64,000 nucleotides of DNA. Origin: Cristatella mucedo (Eukaryota > Bryozoa > Phylactolaemata > Cristatellidae). The notes below the pieces were generated by a model. It worked only from the letters and a program-made list of their open reading frames with translations. It did not search any database and was not told the DNA's origin. The translations under genes and the position numbers were made by a program. Of this stretch, positions 11,641 through 21,987 are shown piece after piece. The stretch lies in contig WPIO01000018.1 of the NCBI GenBank assembly GCA_009760855.2, positions 3,502,001 through 3,566,000 of the forward strand. Direction: 5' to 3'. Each line of letters begins with the position of its first letter. Position 1 is the first letter of the stretch.

Positions 11641-12617
11641 AGCGCCTTCTTCTGTAGAATCACTGTCCATGGATATGTTGTCCTTAGGAGCTGTGAAGTT
11701 GTGAAAATGATAAAAAACTAGAAAACTCAGTAGAATGTGTCCTTTATTCTGCGTGTAATTCGGTTTTCCCAAGTCTAACAAGCAAATTTTCCCTTTTTAT
11801 ATGCGTAGGACAAAAAAGTTTCGTACTAACAGTTGATTCCTCAATCCAGATGGTTTTCCGAGTCAAGTCAAAGTAGTAATATTTGAGGAAATGTCGAGAG
11901 CAAATCGTGATGTCTGAGACGGAGTCCATCCTCAGCTGCAATCATTTAGTATCGCCATCGGGAAGCCTGGAAAGTCTCCAGGCCATTTCTGGCAAAATCA
12001 GTTGTGAAACGTACGGTCCAGTTGAGACTTATGTTTTCCTGCATTGTTATAATTGTACGTCACGAAATATATGAGGTGCTAGCATAGCCGTACTTCGTAT
12101 TAAATCAGCCCAAATGTATCTCACTGTAACTGTACAATCAACCACTATTCTAAAGAAAAGCCCTTGCATTAGTTTAAGATGATAACGGATAGCGATATCA
12201 CAATCATAGAGTACCATACTTGGGTAGTGCAAACTGGAATATCCGAAAGCACGTAGCCACGCCGGACCCGGTCATTCAATGACCGCTGCTGATTTGAATA
12301 CATTCACAAAAATTTGGGATAGGAGGCCTGTCCATTACACAGAGCAGTGGTTGTATTGCGTTCTAAAAGGTGATGCCTAACGTCTCGAGGTGTCGTGGGT
12401 TGAGTCCCACGTCGTGGTGTGGTGCATTCAGTCGTAAGCGTATTGTACAGCACATATTGCAGCCTTACGTCTGTACGTTGACAGACTAAAAACCGACAGA
12501 AAACCGACGTATAACGTGGCACCCAGTCCGTGCTACAATCCGAAAGCCACACCTCATCTCTAGCAAACTTGACTGGTACTGCTGCATTTCAATATCCACA
12601 CACTCTTTTTTATCATT
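11641..12617. other. No gene or repeat recognised
   Basis: About 1 kb with no identified element. LTR sequence of the neighbouring copia fossil might lie here but no terminal repeat pair was found. Confidence 0.35.
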
Positions 12618-12628
12618 ATCGCCTCCCC

Positions 12629-12697
<69 letters not shown>

Positions 12698-12871
12698 AGT
12701 CACGCTCTGTCGATCTCTCGGTCTCTGACTGTCTGTCTGTGTCTGCCTGCGTCTGCCTGCGTCCGTCTGTGTCCGTCTGTGTCCGCCTGCGTCCGCCTGC
12801 GTCCACCTGCGTCCGCCTGTATCCGCCTTTGTCTGCCTGTGAGTGTCTCTGTCTGTATCTTTTTGTCTCTC

Positions 12872-12903
<32 letters not shown>

Positions 12904-13036
12904 CCTGTCTCTCTCTGTCTCTCTGTCTTTGTATGTCTTTCTGTCTCTGTGTGTGTCTCTCTCTCTTTCTTTCTCTCTGCGTCTCTCTCTCTGTCTGTCT
13001 TTCTTTCTGTCTGTCTGTCTCTCTCTCGGTCTTGCT
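12618..13036. repeat. CT microsatellite with embedded GTCCGCCTGC-type minisatellite
   Basis: Perfect (CT)n at about 12640-12695, then 12725-12840 of 10-12 bp units (GTCTGCCTGC, GTCCGTCTGT, GTCCGCCTGC), then (CT)n/(CTGT)n to 13036. The open frames over it on both strands are a product of composition. Confidence 0.92.
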
Positions 13037-13265
13037 GTCTCTAGCTGCAGATGTAAATCATGAATTCCTTACCTCAGCTGTCTGAATAATAATTACAAAA
13101 GTTTTTACTCGAACTTAAATCATAAGTTTAGATTGCAACTTTTCGTCGTTTCTATTCATAAGTTGATGTTGACCAGATGGTTTTAGCTAATAACTCCCAG
13201 CCATCGAGTGTGTTTTCCTCTGGTCTCTTAAGTATAATTCTTAATCTGAGTTTAAATTTTTTTAG
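13037..13265. other. Intron-like AT-rich lead-in to Ig exon 2
   Basis: Ends with a T-rich tract and acceptor TTTTTTTAG at 13257-13265. Confidence 0.4.
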
Positions 13266-13550
13266 ATCCACCAGAGACCAGCAAAGAAATATATATACAA
13301 AGCTGGTATTTCAAATTTAGTTGCGACGTTTTTGACAGCTCGCCTCCTATCATGGACTCTGATTGCGAGCGATTAAACCTCACCGGATTGAGCGATCGAA
13401 CATTTTCAACGGGAGTGAAGATGCAATTAAATTCTTCTTTATCAATTGATGTCTCAAAATCTGCGAATAATCTTTTCGTCTGTCGGTGTACGTACAAATT
13501 CAACAATGTGACATCGTATGCCCTCGCGAAGTACTACATTAACTGGAAAG
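13266..13550 (+). CDS. Immunoglobulin-like domain exon (Ig exon 2)
   Basis: Predicted 285-nt internal exon, phase 1 at both ends. The acceptor is TTTTTTTAG ending at 13265 and the donor AAAG|GTAAGT begins at 13551. Its 95 codons start PPETSKEIYIQSWYFKFSC, a typical A'-B strand start with the first Ig Cys. An E-strand segment follows (LNSSLSIDVSKSANN), then the F-strand Cys (LFVCRCTYKF) and a closing segment ending YYINWK. Several N-x-S/T sites (NLT, NSS, NVT) fit an extracellular domain. The first half lacks a clear core Trp, so the fold is divergent. Same strand and phase as Ig exon 1, 11 kb upstream. Strong splice signals make this the best-supported Ig exon. Gene identity unknown. Confidence 0.66.
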
Positions 13551-13639
13551 GTAAGTCTTCGCTAGGCGTGGCTCTTGAAAAGGAAGCCTAGCAGCTGATC
13601 TCATCGTGCGAGCTTGGCCAGCGATATAACTCATTTATA

Positions 13640-13792
13640 ATATAATTCATTTATATAGCACCCCAACAGAACCTGATCTCTATTCAGGCGCTTCGCATAT
13701 GCCTCGGGGCTCGAGCCCACGACCTCAGCCAGACCTTGGTCGGGCCGAGCACCTTATCCGCTGGACCAAACCAGCTCGGCGCGATGGCTTAT
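13640..13792 (-). mobile_element. SINE family A
   Basis: tRNA-derived SINE read on the minus strand. The 5' part has box-A-like and box-B-like sequence (GGGCTCGAGCCCC near 13705). The 3' part carries the hairpin-type GAAGCGCCTGAATAGAGA segment and ends TAAATGAATTATATT. It lies 90 bp past the Ig exon 2 donor. Confidence 0.85.
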
Positions 13793-14209
13793 TCACCAAA
13801 TATATACCACGTGGCGCAATTTGGATCAAGCTTGCTGTTGGTATATGTATATTTGGCCTGGCCAAGTCTCTTTTTGTGCCACTGAAGGGGTGTGGTCACC
13901 CACCAATGACCTCTCTGTCTGTCTGTCCTCCAGCCAAGGGCCAGCTACCTGGTCCTCCATCTAGCTGGTGCATCTGCTTCTGCTCTTCCTTGTTCTAAGC
14001 CCTCGACTCCGTAGTGGTCAACGTACTGACCATGAGCGCACCCCCCCATTGATCCCCTAGCACCCCTGTCGCTCCTACCGGTACCAGCTGAGCTCAGTAC
14101 TAGTCGCTGGACCCGGAACATTGATTGGAATTACTGTGCTCCCTCTGGGCTGGCGCCTGACTCCTCCTGAACAGGGCGATCCTTAAATCCTCGTCAGGGA
14201 TTATGGTGA
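13793..14209. other. No gene or repeat recognised
   Basis: Presumed intron or intergenic DNA. A C-run lies near 14041-14047. Confidence 0.4.
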
Positions 14210-14395
14210 GCCGCGATTGCACACTAAGTAAGGCGGTTGCTTTTCACGACCTCGGGACCGAGGTCGTGGGTTCGATTCCTGCGGTGGGCGATCCTTTATC
14301 GCCACTGCAAGCGGTGGCGATAGCCGTCAAGGCTCTGCTGTCGCTATACAAAAAGAGGCTGCTAAATCAGCTAGGATTTATAATAATTATTATGA
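14210..14395 (+). mobile_element. SINE family B
   Basis: tRNA-derived SINE. Box A lies in the GCACACTAAGTAAGGCGG segment and box B is a perfect GGTTCGATTCC at 14269-14279. The 3' body (CGCCACTGCAAGCGGTGGCG, then CGCTATACAAAAAGAGGCTG) is shared with about ten other copies here. It ends in an ATAATAATTATTAT tail. Confidence 0.88.
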
Positions 14396-15179
14396 CGCCG
14401 AAGTCCTTGGGCCTTTGTGTTGCTGCTTTTTCGTGACGCAGGAGGGTGCTTCCTGGCACACTCTCCGGTTAATCATTGGACCGCTTGTGCCACCACGGCT
14501 GTCGTAGGGAAAGTCTACCAGACCGCCGAATAAGCATTTTTTGCCGGCCTGCCGGTCTGTGAGCCGTAGTACTGAGCGTGAGCTGCTGTAATCCTGTAAA
14601 CGAGTCTGCTTGAAGTCAACCCTAATATAGGGGTTAGTGTTTGTGGTTTTTCTAATGCATTGTTGCTGTTAGGCTTTGGAGAGGCACATGGAGGCTTGGG
14701 CAGGGGGGGGGGACAGATGTCCCCGGGCTCCAAGGCTATGCATGAGACGGCGAAAGAAAAATGGATTTTCATGTGAGAATACCAATCTTGATTTCAAGCA
14801 AGTCCTTGTTTCAGCGGACATGGTTATTGCTGGCTGAGCTAGATAAGAATGTTTACAGACTCAGACCAAGCTGTAGCTCGACGCTGTAGCGGCGCACAGG
14901 CGACGACACGGAAACACCGAGGGGGCTTTAACCGTGTATTCGGCTCATGCTCGCAACGCAACAACCAAGTGCAATATCAAGTGCAATATTATAACCACAC
15001 GGTCGCTCATCCCTCCGTCCGCGATTCAACTATCCTCCTCGTCCGCTCGCCCCATCTCACCTACCACAGGTGGGAGGTGCCCGGCTTGCTACGCCCCGTT
15101 AAGGGCGAGCCAGCGTACCTCGGCTGAACACCAACGCACTAGTAGACCACTCAAGCTAGGCTAACTTAACTGTCTGTGA
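14396..15179. other. No gene or repeat recognised
   Basis: Contains a G-run at 14703-14712. Open frames at 14849-15127 and 14934-15164 (plus) resemble no family. Confidence 0.4.
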
Positions 15180-16480
15180 TAGGACAACGCAGCAGTCATG
15201 TCTGGCCACGTGTCAGGTTTCTAAAAAAGAATACTGTCCAGAAATGAGATGGCAATTTTTGTAAACTGTGATAGCCACTGCTTGAACCTGGCAGGAGTTC
15301 ATGGTGCAAATCAAGATTCCGTGGTAATTAATTTATTTAACAATAGAGAGCAGCTACTTATTCTTTTTAAGATAAACTTTGAGGTGGGAAGAAATGAAAA
15401 CATTTTTAGCCGTCACTGTCAAACGTGACTTTCCAACAAGGTGGAGTGCAAGGGTGCAGGCTGTGAACGCTATCAATGATGGACTGAATAGCATTATTTG
15501 TCTTTTGGAGAGACTGTTTGAGGACGTAAGTGGAACACTTGAAACAAGACGTGAAGCTGACAGTCTCCTACATTAAATTTTGAGCCTGAACTTGCTGGCT
15601 CTGTTGCCACTTTGTTGCAGCATCATTAGAAAGATTGACCGCGTTTAGAAAATACTGCACGATCCAAAGAAGACATTCAAAGACGCCTCTTGTGACCTCC
15701 ACTCTCTTGTGACCTCCACTCTCTTGTGACCTCCACTCTCTTGTGACCTCCACTCTCTTGTGACCTCCACTCTCTTGAGTTGAGTTGTCAAGACTTCGAG
15801 AAGATCTGTCCTAAAATTACTACTAAAGGGCAAAAGGAGATGTGAATTGTAGCAAGTTGGAATTGATCGAAGAATCCGCCGAAGGACACAGATGCTTGGA
15901 GACCTCTCTCACGATGTTGTTCTCACGGCAGCGGAGATTTCAAGAATGAGGAAGGACAGCTCAGACTATCACCGACAAGAAACTACAACTAAGTTTTCCT
16001 GGCTCACAGATCTTGATGCTAAATTTAGTTTCCTGTTGGAAGTTGAGCAGGTTTTGAAGACTTTTGACAAGACCAAACTCCTCCAGCATTGTCTAGATCT
16101 TGGAGGCTTCTGATGTTCAGAAGTTGATAAAACAGAGCTGTACAATGAAATACGTTACTGTAGAATGCTTCTTGCCTCATTTTACGACTCGGCACTTAAC
16201 ACCCCACTGGAACTCATATCCTCCATTGTCTGATATGGAGGAGATGTGCTTTCTAATTTGAGAGTTGCCTCGCAAGTTCTTCTCACCATAGCTGTATCAG
16301 TTGCCAATTGTAAACGTTCCTGTATCAAGATGAAGATAATCCTGTCTTACCTGAGAGCATAAACGGGTTAAGATAGACTCTCCAATTTGCCCTTGTTAAG
16401 CATAGAGAAAGAAATACTGGAAAGTATTGACTTTCAAACTTTAATAGACCAGTTTACCACGTTCAAGTCCAGTTAAAGTT
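15180..16480 (+). pseudogene. hAT-superfamily (ZMYM1-like) transposase fossil
   Basis: Segments in hAT order across three frames. DNAAVMSGHVSGF near 15184-15220 is the segment carrying a catalytic-type Asp. CLNLAGVHGANQDS follows near 15280-15320. Next is 15379-15576 with PTRWSARVQAVNAINDGLNS and ETRREADSLL, the stretch characteristic of ZMYM1-type hAT proteins. Near 16270-16460 the C-terminal dimerisation region reads VASQVLLTIAVSVANCKRS and RLSNLPLLSIEKEILESIDF. Stops (for example near 16365), frame shifts and a 17-bp minisatellite at 15687-15778 break it. No terminal inverted repeats were found. It could be a decayed transposon or a decayed domesticated copy. Confidence 0.75.
15687..15778. 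repeat. 17-bp minisatellite, five full units
   Basis: Perfect head-to-tail units CTCTTGTGACCTCCACT at 15687, 15704, 15721, 15738 and 15755, then a partial unit CTCTTGA. It lies inside the hAT fossil. The lack of divergence implies a recent expansion. Confidence 0.95.
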
Positions 16481-16682
16481 AAAGCCCTCAAGTTAAAGCC
16501 GTGAAAGCTACCTTGTAACTTTACTACAGTTAGTAAGACTTTACTGACTTGATATGCATGATAGCATATGTTTTTTGCATTTCTTCCGTGATAAAGCTAT
16601 GTTGCAGCAATTTTTGACAAGGGAAGGGGCGCCATTTGTCGCTTTGTCCCCGGGCGCCGAAAGGTCTCACCACGCCTCTAAT

Positions 16683-16948
16683 GTAATGTAATGTATCTCC
16701 GTCTGTAACTATACAAAGCCATAAAGACTATGTGAGTGTTACGCAGAAGAATTTTGTATAGCGCACTCACAGCCTAAGCGGCTTTCAGTACGCATTCGGT
16801 AGCCAACAGACTTTGTCTCACGCAACAAAGAGAAAGTGGGAAGCATAGCAGAGTCAGGAGAGCAGTTGAGGTAGTGAGTAGCATGGAAGTAGCAGCTCAG
16901 AACCGCTGAAAAGGATGAGCCATAGTCGGCAGCAGGACAGTAGTTGTC
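16683..16948 (-). repeat. Repeat D, copy 2
   Basis: Same element as 9533-9792. The low-coordinate end shows three ATGTA units (TAATGTAATGTAATGTATC), supporting a short-repeat 3' tail. The high-coordinate end stops at GTAGTTGTCGTTGCG. Confidence 0.75.
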
Positions 16949-16949
16949 G

Positions 16950-17140
16950 TTGCGTAAGAATTGTGACCTGCAGAGCCAAAAATTCCGCCGCCAACGGTCT
17001 TTAAGCGGAGGAATAGAACAGCTAATTTATTGTCCATACAGGATCTGAGGGTACGAAGAGGCTGAAACTGGTGCAGTAGTTCAGCTAGGAACGGAAGAGC
17101 CAAGCCGTGGCGGGCCTTGTAGGTCAGCATAAGAACTTTG
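16950..17140 (-). mobile_element. LINE C-terminal-domain remnant, second LINE family
   Basis: Minus-strand frame 17130-16950 reads LTYKARHGLALPFLAELLHQ, the RT C-terminal-domain pattern, but unlike the dominant LINE at residue level. It abuts repeat D directly, so the two may be one composite element. Confidence 0.5.
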
Positions 17141-19544
17141 GCGCTGCGTGCAGGATATCGAGCGTTGCATCTTTACTGTTGGAGTATTAAGAACTTCAGG
17201 TTTTTGTATGTTGCATGCTTTTTACAGCTACCCGAGCTAGCTAGGGTCTCGCGATCATAACTATCTGTAAATAGTAGACGGGTAAATTGCGTCTGAGCAC
17301 CGAAAGCCTAATAGAATTTGATTGTTCAACAGAAATGCGGCAGCGAAGTAAAATACAAGCCGTTCGCAACCGGCCCTAGGTTGTGTTTCGGCTAAGAAAG
17401 ACTATTCGCATTTAACGTATCTTGGGAAAGAATTAACCTCTGAAGTGTATCGGCCGATTGTCAGGAAGCGGTCGCAGCTCTTTCAGCTAAGGTTGCACTT
17501 GCCGAAATTTCATGTATACATGTAAAGAATAAAGTAGAATCGATTGCAGTGATCATTATATCTTGGATGCGAGACACTGCTTTACCATTACAAGTCTGTA
17601 AATGAAGAAGCAACAGGGAATTTCGCCGATTCGTGGATCGTGACCCTGACCTTGATCCTGATGCGCACTCAGCTACGATTGCTGGCCGAAGCTTAAAAGC
17701 TAGCTAGCTTGGCACGCGCATCATTCGATCGTGAAAGTCGGCTCTGGTTTCCAGTTGAGTGATTGTGCAGGGCGACATTATTTGTTACATCGCCTATTCA
17801 GCGGGGCTCTTTAGAAACATTCAGTACATGCGCAGCTCAGAATATTAGATCCCTTTCCCCCAAACCAGCTCGCAGCCATCTCTCGTACCCAAGGACATGT
17901 TGGCGACATGTAGTATACCTTTTCCTATCTAGACTGTGAAATAGTTGGTGCGGTACTGCTTACAGTGCCAAAGCTGCATCAGACAGATCGTAAGGCTCTG
18001 AAAACTGTTTCTACACACTCGTCTCTCAGCGCTTATCTCTCCTCTATGTTATTCTTGACACCTGAGAGTATCTTTGGCCGACTGAGCGACAGCAGCCGAA
18101 CCGTAAGTGTGCGATGCAAGAACTGCTCTCCTAGCTTAGATATCAGAGAGGACATGCGAGCCAGCTTGCTGGCACTGACGGCGATTGAAAAAATATAGTC
18201 TCGCACCAGGTTGTGTCTAGGTGTACCGGACGGCGAGAGCGATCCGTCCTGCTGCTTCTCTGCAGTGGGAATCTCTTAGGCACTGTCGTGATGAATGCGA
18301 ATGCTAAAGTAAGGTGAGAACTTGTCAACTCAGTGCTGACCCCATCTTGAGCCCAGCGCCACGGTAAGGAAAAGCAATGGACAAGCTCTGGCAAAGCCAC
18401 GCGCGCATGTTTAAAGTGCAGCGACTGACTATACTGACAGCAGCAGGCGGCGAAGCTTCGCTCGCTCGTGGTGGTTTCTTGCCGGCGAGTTTGAGCGGCT
18501 CGCTAATGCCACCAGCCCAAATCCAGAAACAGTAACGAGAGATAAGCAAATGGCCAGGATAAGAGCGGTTCGAAAGCATGCGGGTCGGTGAGCAATGGGC
18601 ACAGAAGGTCGGACGCACTCATTCACCGGAGCCGCGAGTCAAGATTTTCAATCAACTTTCCAGGAAAGCCGCCGCCGTCGCGCTGACTGATAGCGTGACC
18701 TGGGCGAAGACACTGTACATCTCGCGAAGCGATTGCAATCAAACCTGTCTCTCCGAGCTCGAGCGAGCTGAAGCTCCCGGGATTGATGGGCTCGGGCAGA
18801 TGGCATTTATATGAGGCATTTATGTTTATATGCTTCCTGCTGATATGCTCATGACTGACTGAAACCTTATTTAAGATAATCGATCTCCAAATCGTATTGG
18901 AGAGCGATTGGACCAACGACTGGCGGTGTGGAGGAGTGCTAATGTGAACTTACGTGTATTACTGAGAAGTGGCACACAGGCTTTCTTTTCGAAGAATCCG
19001 CTCAGTTATGCATAGAAGTTGGTCACGCAGTAGAGAACTCATTTCTGGGCTTCATGCTATAATCATCGAAGCCGGTCCGAGCAGGTAGCAGCTGCTCGTT
19101 CTATAGGATTTTCATGTGTGTCAACCGTTGTCATCGTTACTGATCTGTAGACACTACGCGTACTTATTTAAACATAGTTGTAGAGGTGACTGGTATGGTT
19201 TTAGCTCCCCCAGCTAGATAAATACTTAGATTGGCATTTCTATAGAAAAGTGCATTGTTAATGAGATTACTATCAATTTAAAAAAATATGTGCTCTCATA
19301 ATTAACGGTCATTTACGCGTGTGCTCTTAAAGTGTAGTCTTTGCCTGACTTACTACGTCCTTTAAAATAGTCTGTTCGCAAAATGTGTTTTTCACGATCC
19401 GGACAGCTATCAAAGTTGTAATAGGTTTTGATGTGCTTCCTTGATCAATGATCGCTTGTGTGTGTGAGAGTGCGTTCTTTGTGCATTTTTCCAAAGCTAT
19501 AAATTGTCTAAACGCCACAGGGTAATCACTTTAATGTCCTTGAA
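17141..19544. other. 2.4 kb with no gene or repeat recognised
   Basis: Neither strand offers a long open frame, splice-bounded exon or named repeat. Open frames near 18325-18618 and 18578-18916 overlap each other and look like chance. Confidence 0.4.
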
Positions 19545-19642
19545 CTTAGTTCACGAATTTGTAAAATCTCATCTTGACTTCTGTAATTTACTACTTTCAG
19601 CTCATCATGCCTGTGCAATAAGACGAGTACAGAATGTGTGAG
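19545..19642 (+). mobile_element. Short LINE C-terminal-domain fragment
   Basis: TCTTGACTTCTGTAA near 19570 and the CATCATGCCTGTGCAATAAGACG segment match the SRLDFCNSLL...CAIRR coding stretch of the dominant LINE. Only about 100 bp remain. Confidence 0.6.
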
Positions 19643-19780
19643 GAACCATACGCTCATGGTGACAAACGATATGGAGCACAAATTGTTTTCTGAGACCCGA
19701 GCCAGACAATGGGTCCTGTTACGCCTGTCCCTATTGAACTTGTCGATTATTTTTTCTCAGGTTAAAAATACCTGTAAATA

Positions 19781-19940
19781 TTAGCTGATTTACCAGCCTC
19801 GTTTGTATAGCGGCAGAAGAGCATTAACGGCTATCAACATCGCTTGCAGTTGGCAGTACATTATCGCCCACTGCGGCATTCGAATCCATGGCCACGATCG
19901 TGAAGAGCGAGCATCGTGACCCCGTGGGCGTGTCACTGCA
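19781..19940 (-). mobile_element. SINE family B
   Basis: Reverse-orientation copy. It runs from the AGCCTCGTTTGTATAGCGGC tail segment up to the box-B complement GGCATTCGAATCC near 19875. Confidence 0.82.
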
Positions 19941-20174
19941 CTAGTCCTTAGCCCTACGACCCCGCCTGCGCCCACAGTTCTAATTATGAGGCGTACAGAC
20001 CTGCTTCTATCCATCACACAATCCTTTGTAAGTATGCCTCTAGTTTCTAGTGAAGTCCATTCACCATCGAAACATCGATTGTCAAAACCCTACCCTAGAT
20101 CATAAATTTTAAAAAGAACTTTTTTACCTGCTGCCTTACTTATCCTACTTATCCATGACAGTTTAAAGAGTGGT

Positions 20175-20287
20175 GGCCAAGCGATTACATCAATGCATCT
20201 GATCTTACTAGCAAGCTTCAATTGGGATTTTGAGCAAAGCAATTTACAGAACCTGCTCTGCTAACTGTCAACAATGACCTTGCTGGG
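20175..20287 (+). mobile_element. Short LINE RT fragment
   Basis: Matches the palm-proximal stretch at 360-440: the frame reads TSKLQLGF, a stop, then EPALLTVNNDL. Decayed. Confidence 0.55.
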
Positions 20288-20864
20288 CTGACGTTTCAAC
20301 GCAGGCCACCGAAAGCCGCGGGAAATTGCAAATTGAAAATTTAACTTGTTTGATGCTTCTTGAGCTCCTTCCAGAGCTCCTTCCAGAGTAGCTCAAACTA
20401 GTGCATGCGTTTGGCAGGGTTGCCAACGAGAGTCTAGAAAGTAGCATCGCACGGCAGGAATTGATGCTTTTCAAAATGACTGAAAATGCACCATTTAAAT
20501 AGAAACGAAAAAACATGTATCGATCTAAAAGCTTGAGCTGCTTCCGTGTCTGGGGAATTTTAACTACTTCGTCACTTCGACTACTCCGTGGCGCCTAGAC
20601 GACATCTTTGCAACTAGGAAGTCTGCACGATTCCTGAATTTGCTTCCTTGAATCTCAGAGGAAATTTTATCGCGGCTGCTGAGATCCCGAGGCCCCACGT
20701 CAGCTCCTCAAAACCGTCGCTTGCAGCGGCCGCTGCAAGTTGACCCGTTAAGCGGACATATCCGTTTGTCACGCACACATTACGACCCCATGCAACTTAG
20801 GTATGCTAACTCGAGCACAGTAGGACAGTGCTTGAGATCGTCGTCGGGATAAAGTGCGACTCTA
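20288..20864. other. No gene or repeat recognised
   Basis: No supported feature. Contains a small direct duplication TCCTTCCAGAGC near 20367-20390. Confidence 0.4.
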
Positions 20865-20868
20865 TTGA

Positions 20869-21987
20869 ATGATCAAGCTCGTCGCGCTCGTAGAGCTCGG
20901 GCATTTCAGCAATGTTGTGGTGTCTCTTTACACGGGGCCGTCCCTCGGCCAAGTCCATTTGGCCCTGAGCGGGTCCGGAATGCTTCGAACCTCTGGAATT
21001 CTCCGATCCCTGATACTCTTGAGGTACTGCACCGCCGGCTGGCGCGCCTTCGCAAAGATAGCGAGCCGTCACTCTCCCGCTTCAGGCTACGACGACACTT
21101 CCGAGTACGCCCGCGTGTCCTTGATAACGATTGCGTGCTGCGTCCCGCTAACGGTCGCAGGAACGATTTTCGCACTGAGAAAGTGTCAAAGTCTGCGATG
21201 CAGCTCTGTGACGACGACGACGACACGGCGCTTTGCTATCGCCACCGACACCGCAAGGACCGCCAACTTCTGTAGGAAGCAGACCACCAAGGTGAGGAGC
21301 GCTGCCGGCACGGCTAGGAGCTTGCCTGACACGGCTAGGAGCGTGCCTGGCACGGCTAGGAGCGTGCCTGGCACGGCTAGGAGCGTGCCTGGCACGGCTA
21401 GGAGCGTGCCTGGCAGGGCTAGGAGCGTGCCTGGCACGGCTAGGAGCGCCACCGGTACGGCGAAGAGTACTCTCGGCCGCACTGTGAAGAATGCACTTGA
21501 CGGCACGGTGAAGAATGCACTCGACGGCACGGCGAATAGCGCTCTCGATGGCGCGGCGAGGTGCGCTCTCGATGGCACAACGAAGGTCGCTCTCGCAGAC
21601 ACGGCGAGTACCGCTTTCGAAGGCACTGCTAAGAACCCTGACGACGGCGCGGCAATAAACGCTCTCGACGGCACGGCAAAGAGCTCTCTCGACTGCACTT
21701 CGAGTCGTGCTCTCGACAGGACTGCGAGGACCGCTCTCGACGGTAGCGTCACTACTGGACACTCTTCAAGCGAGCTTAAGGCTGGCCCACCGCTCCAGCA
21801 TTCCCAGCTGCTGAGTCGGGTTGTGATTCGCTCGGTGCCGCTGACCATCGGCCAGAGCCACGCCTACGCGGCATCGAACTACGGCGAGGCCCTATCCAGA
21901 GCCCTGTTGAGCAAGCGATCGCTGGCAGCCGACAGCATCCTGCTGAAGAAGCTAAGGTCATTGGACAACGACTCAAGCGCCGCCTAG
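20869..21987 (+). CDS. Unrecognised 372-codon open frame with 7- and 8-residue repeats
   Basis: Open from ATG 20869 to a stop ending 21987. Residues 1-140 are non-repetitive and include a hydrophobic stretch (SLITIACCVPLTVAGTIFAL, about residue 84-103) that could be a membrane segment. Residues 145-200 are near-perfect 7-residue units GTARSVP (21-bp DNA repeat). Residues 204-290 are diverged 8-residue units of GTVKNALD type (24 bp). A non-repetitive Ser/Leu-rich end follows (ALLSKRSLAADSILLKKLRS). I know no matching family. The opposite strand is also open over the repeats (21848-21186), so openness alone is weak evidence. It could be a real intronless gene, part of one, or a minisatellite that stays open by chance. 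It lies 1.5 kb beyond the LMO stop codon, on the other strand. Confidence 0.3.
   Translation: MIKLVALVELGHFSNVVVSLYTGPSLGQVHLALSGSGMLRTSGILRSLILLRYCTAGWRAFAKIASRHSPASGYDDTSEYARVSLITIACCVPLTVAGTIFALRKCQSLRCSSVTTTTTRRFAIATDTARTANFCRKQTTKVRSAAGTARSLPDTARSVPGTARSVPGTARSVPGTARSVPGRARSVPGTARSATGTAKSTLGRTVKNALDGTVKNALDGTANSALDGAARCALDGTTKVALADTASTAFEGTAKNPDDGAAINALDGTAKSSLDCTSSRALDRTARTALDGSVTTGHSSSELKAGPPLQHSQLLSRVVIRSVPLTIGQSHAYAASNYGEALSRALLSKRSLAADSILLKKLRSLDNDSSAA
21304..21470. repeat. 21-bp minisatellite
   Basis: About seven to eight units of GGCTAGGAGCGTGCCTGGCAC. The middle units are nearly identical and the flanking units are diverged. Confidence 0.93.
21480..21750. repeat. 24-bp degenerate tandem repeat
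   Basis: About eleven units with the pattern CTCGA(C/T)GGCACGGCGA(A/G)GA. Divergence rises away from 21480-21530. It adjoins the 21-bp array and likely shares an origin with it. Confidence 0.8.

Noticed and set aside
12530-13063. 177-codon Ser/Leu-rich frame
   Set aside because: Translation of a CT microsatellite.
14210-14290. Possible functional tRNA gene
   Set aside because: Box A/B present but no complete cloverleaf and the same head recurs with a long SINE body in many copies.
21148-21848. Minus-strand 204- and 220-codon frames opposite the repeat ORF
   Set aside because: Mirror translations of the 21- and 24-bp arrays; the plus frame is longer and has non-repeat ends.
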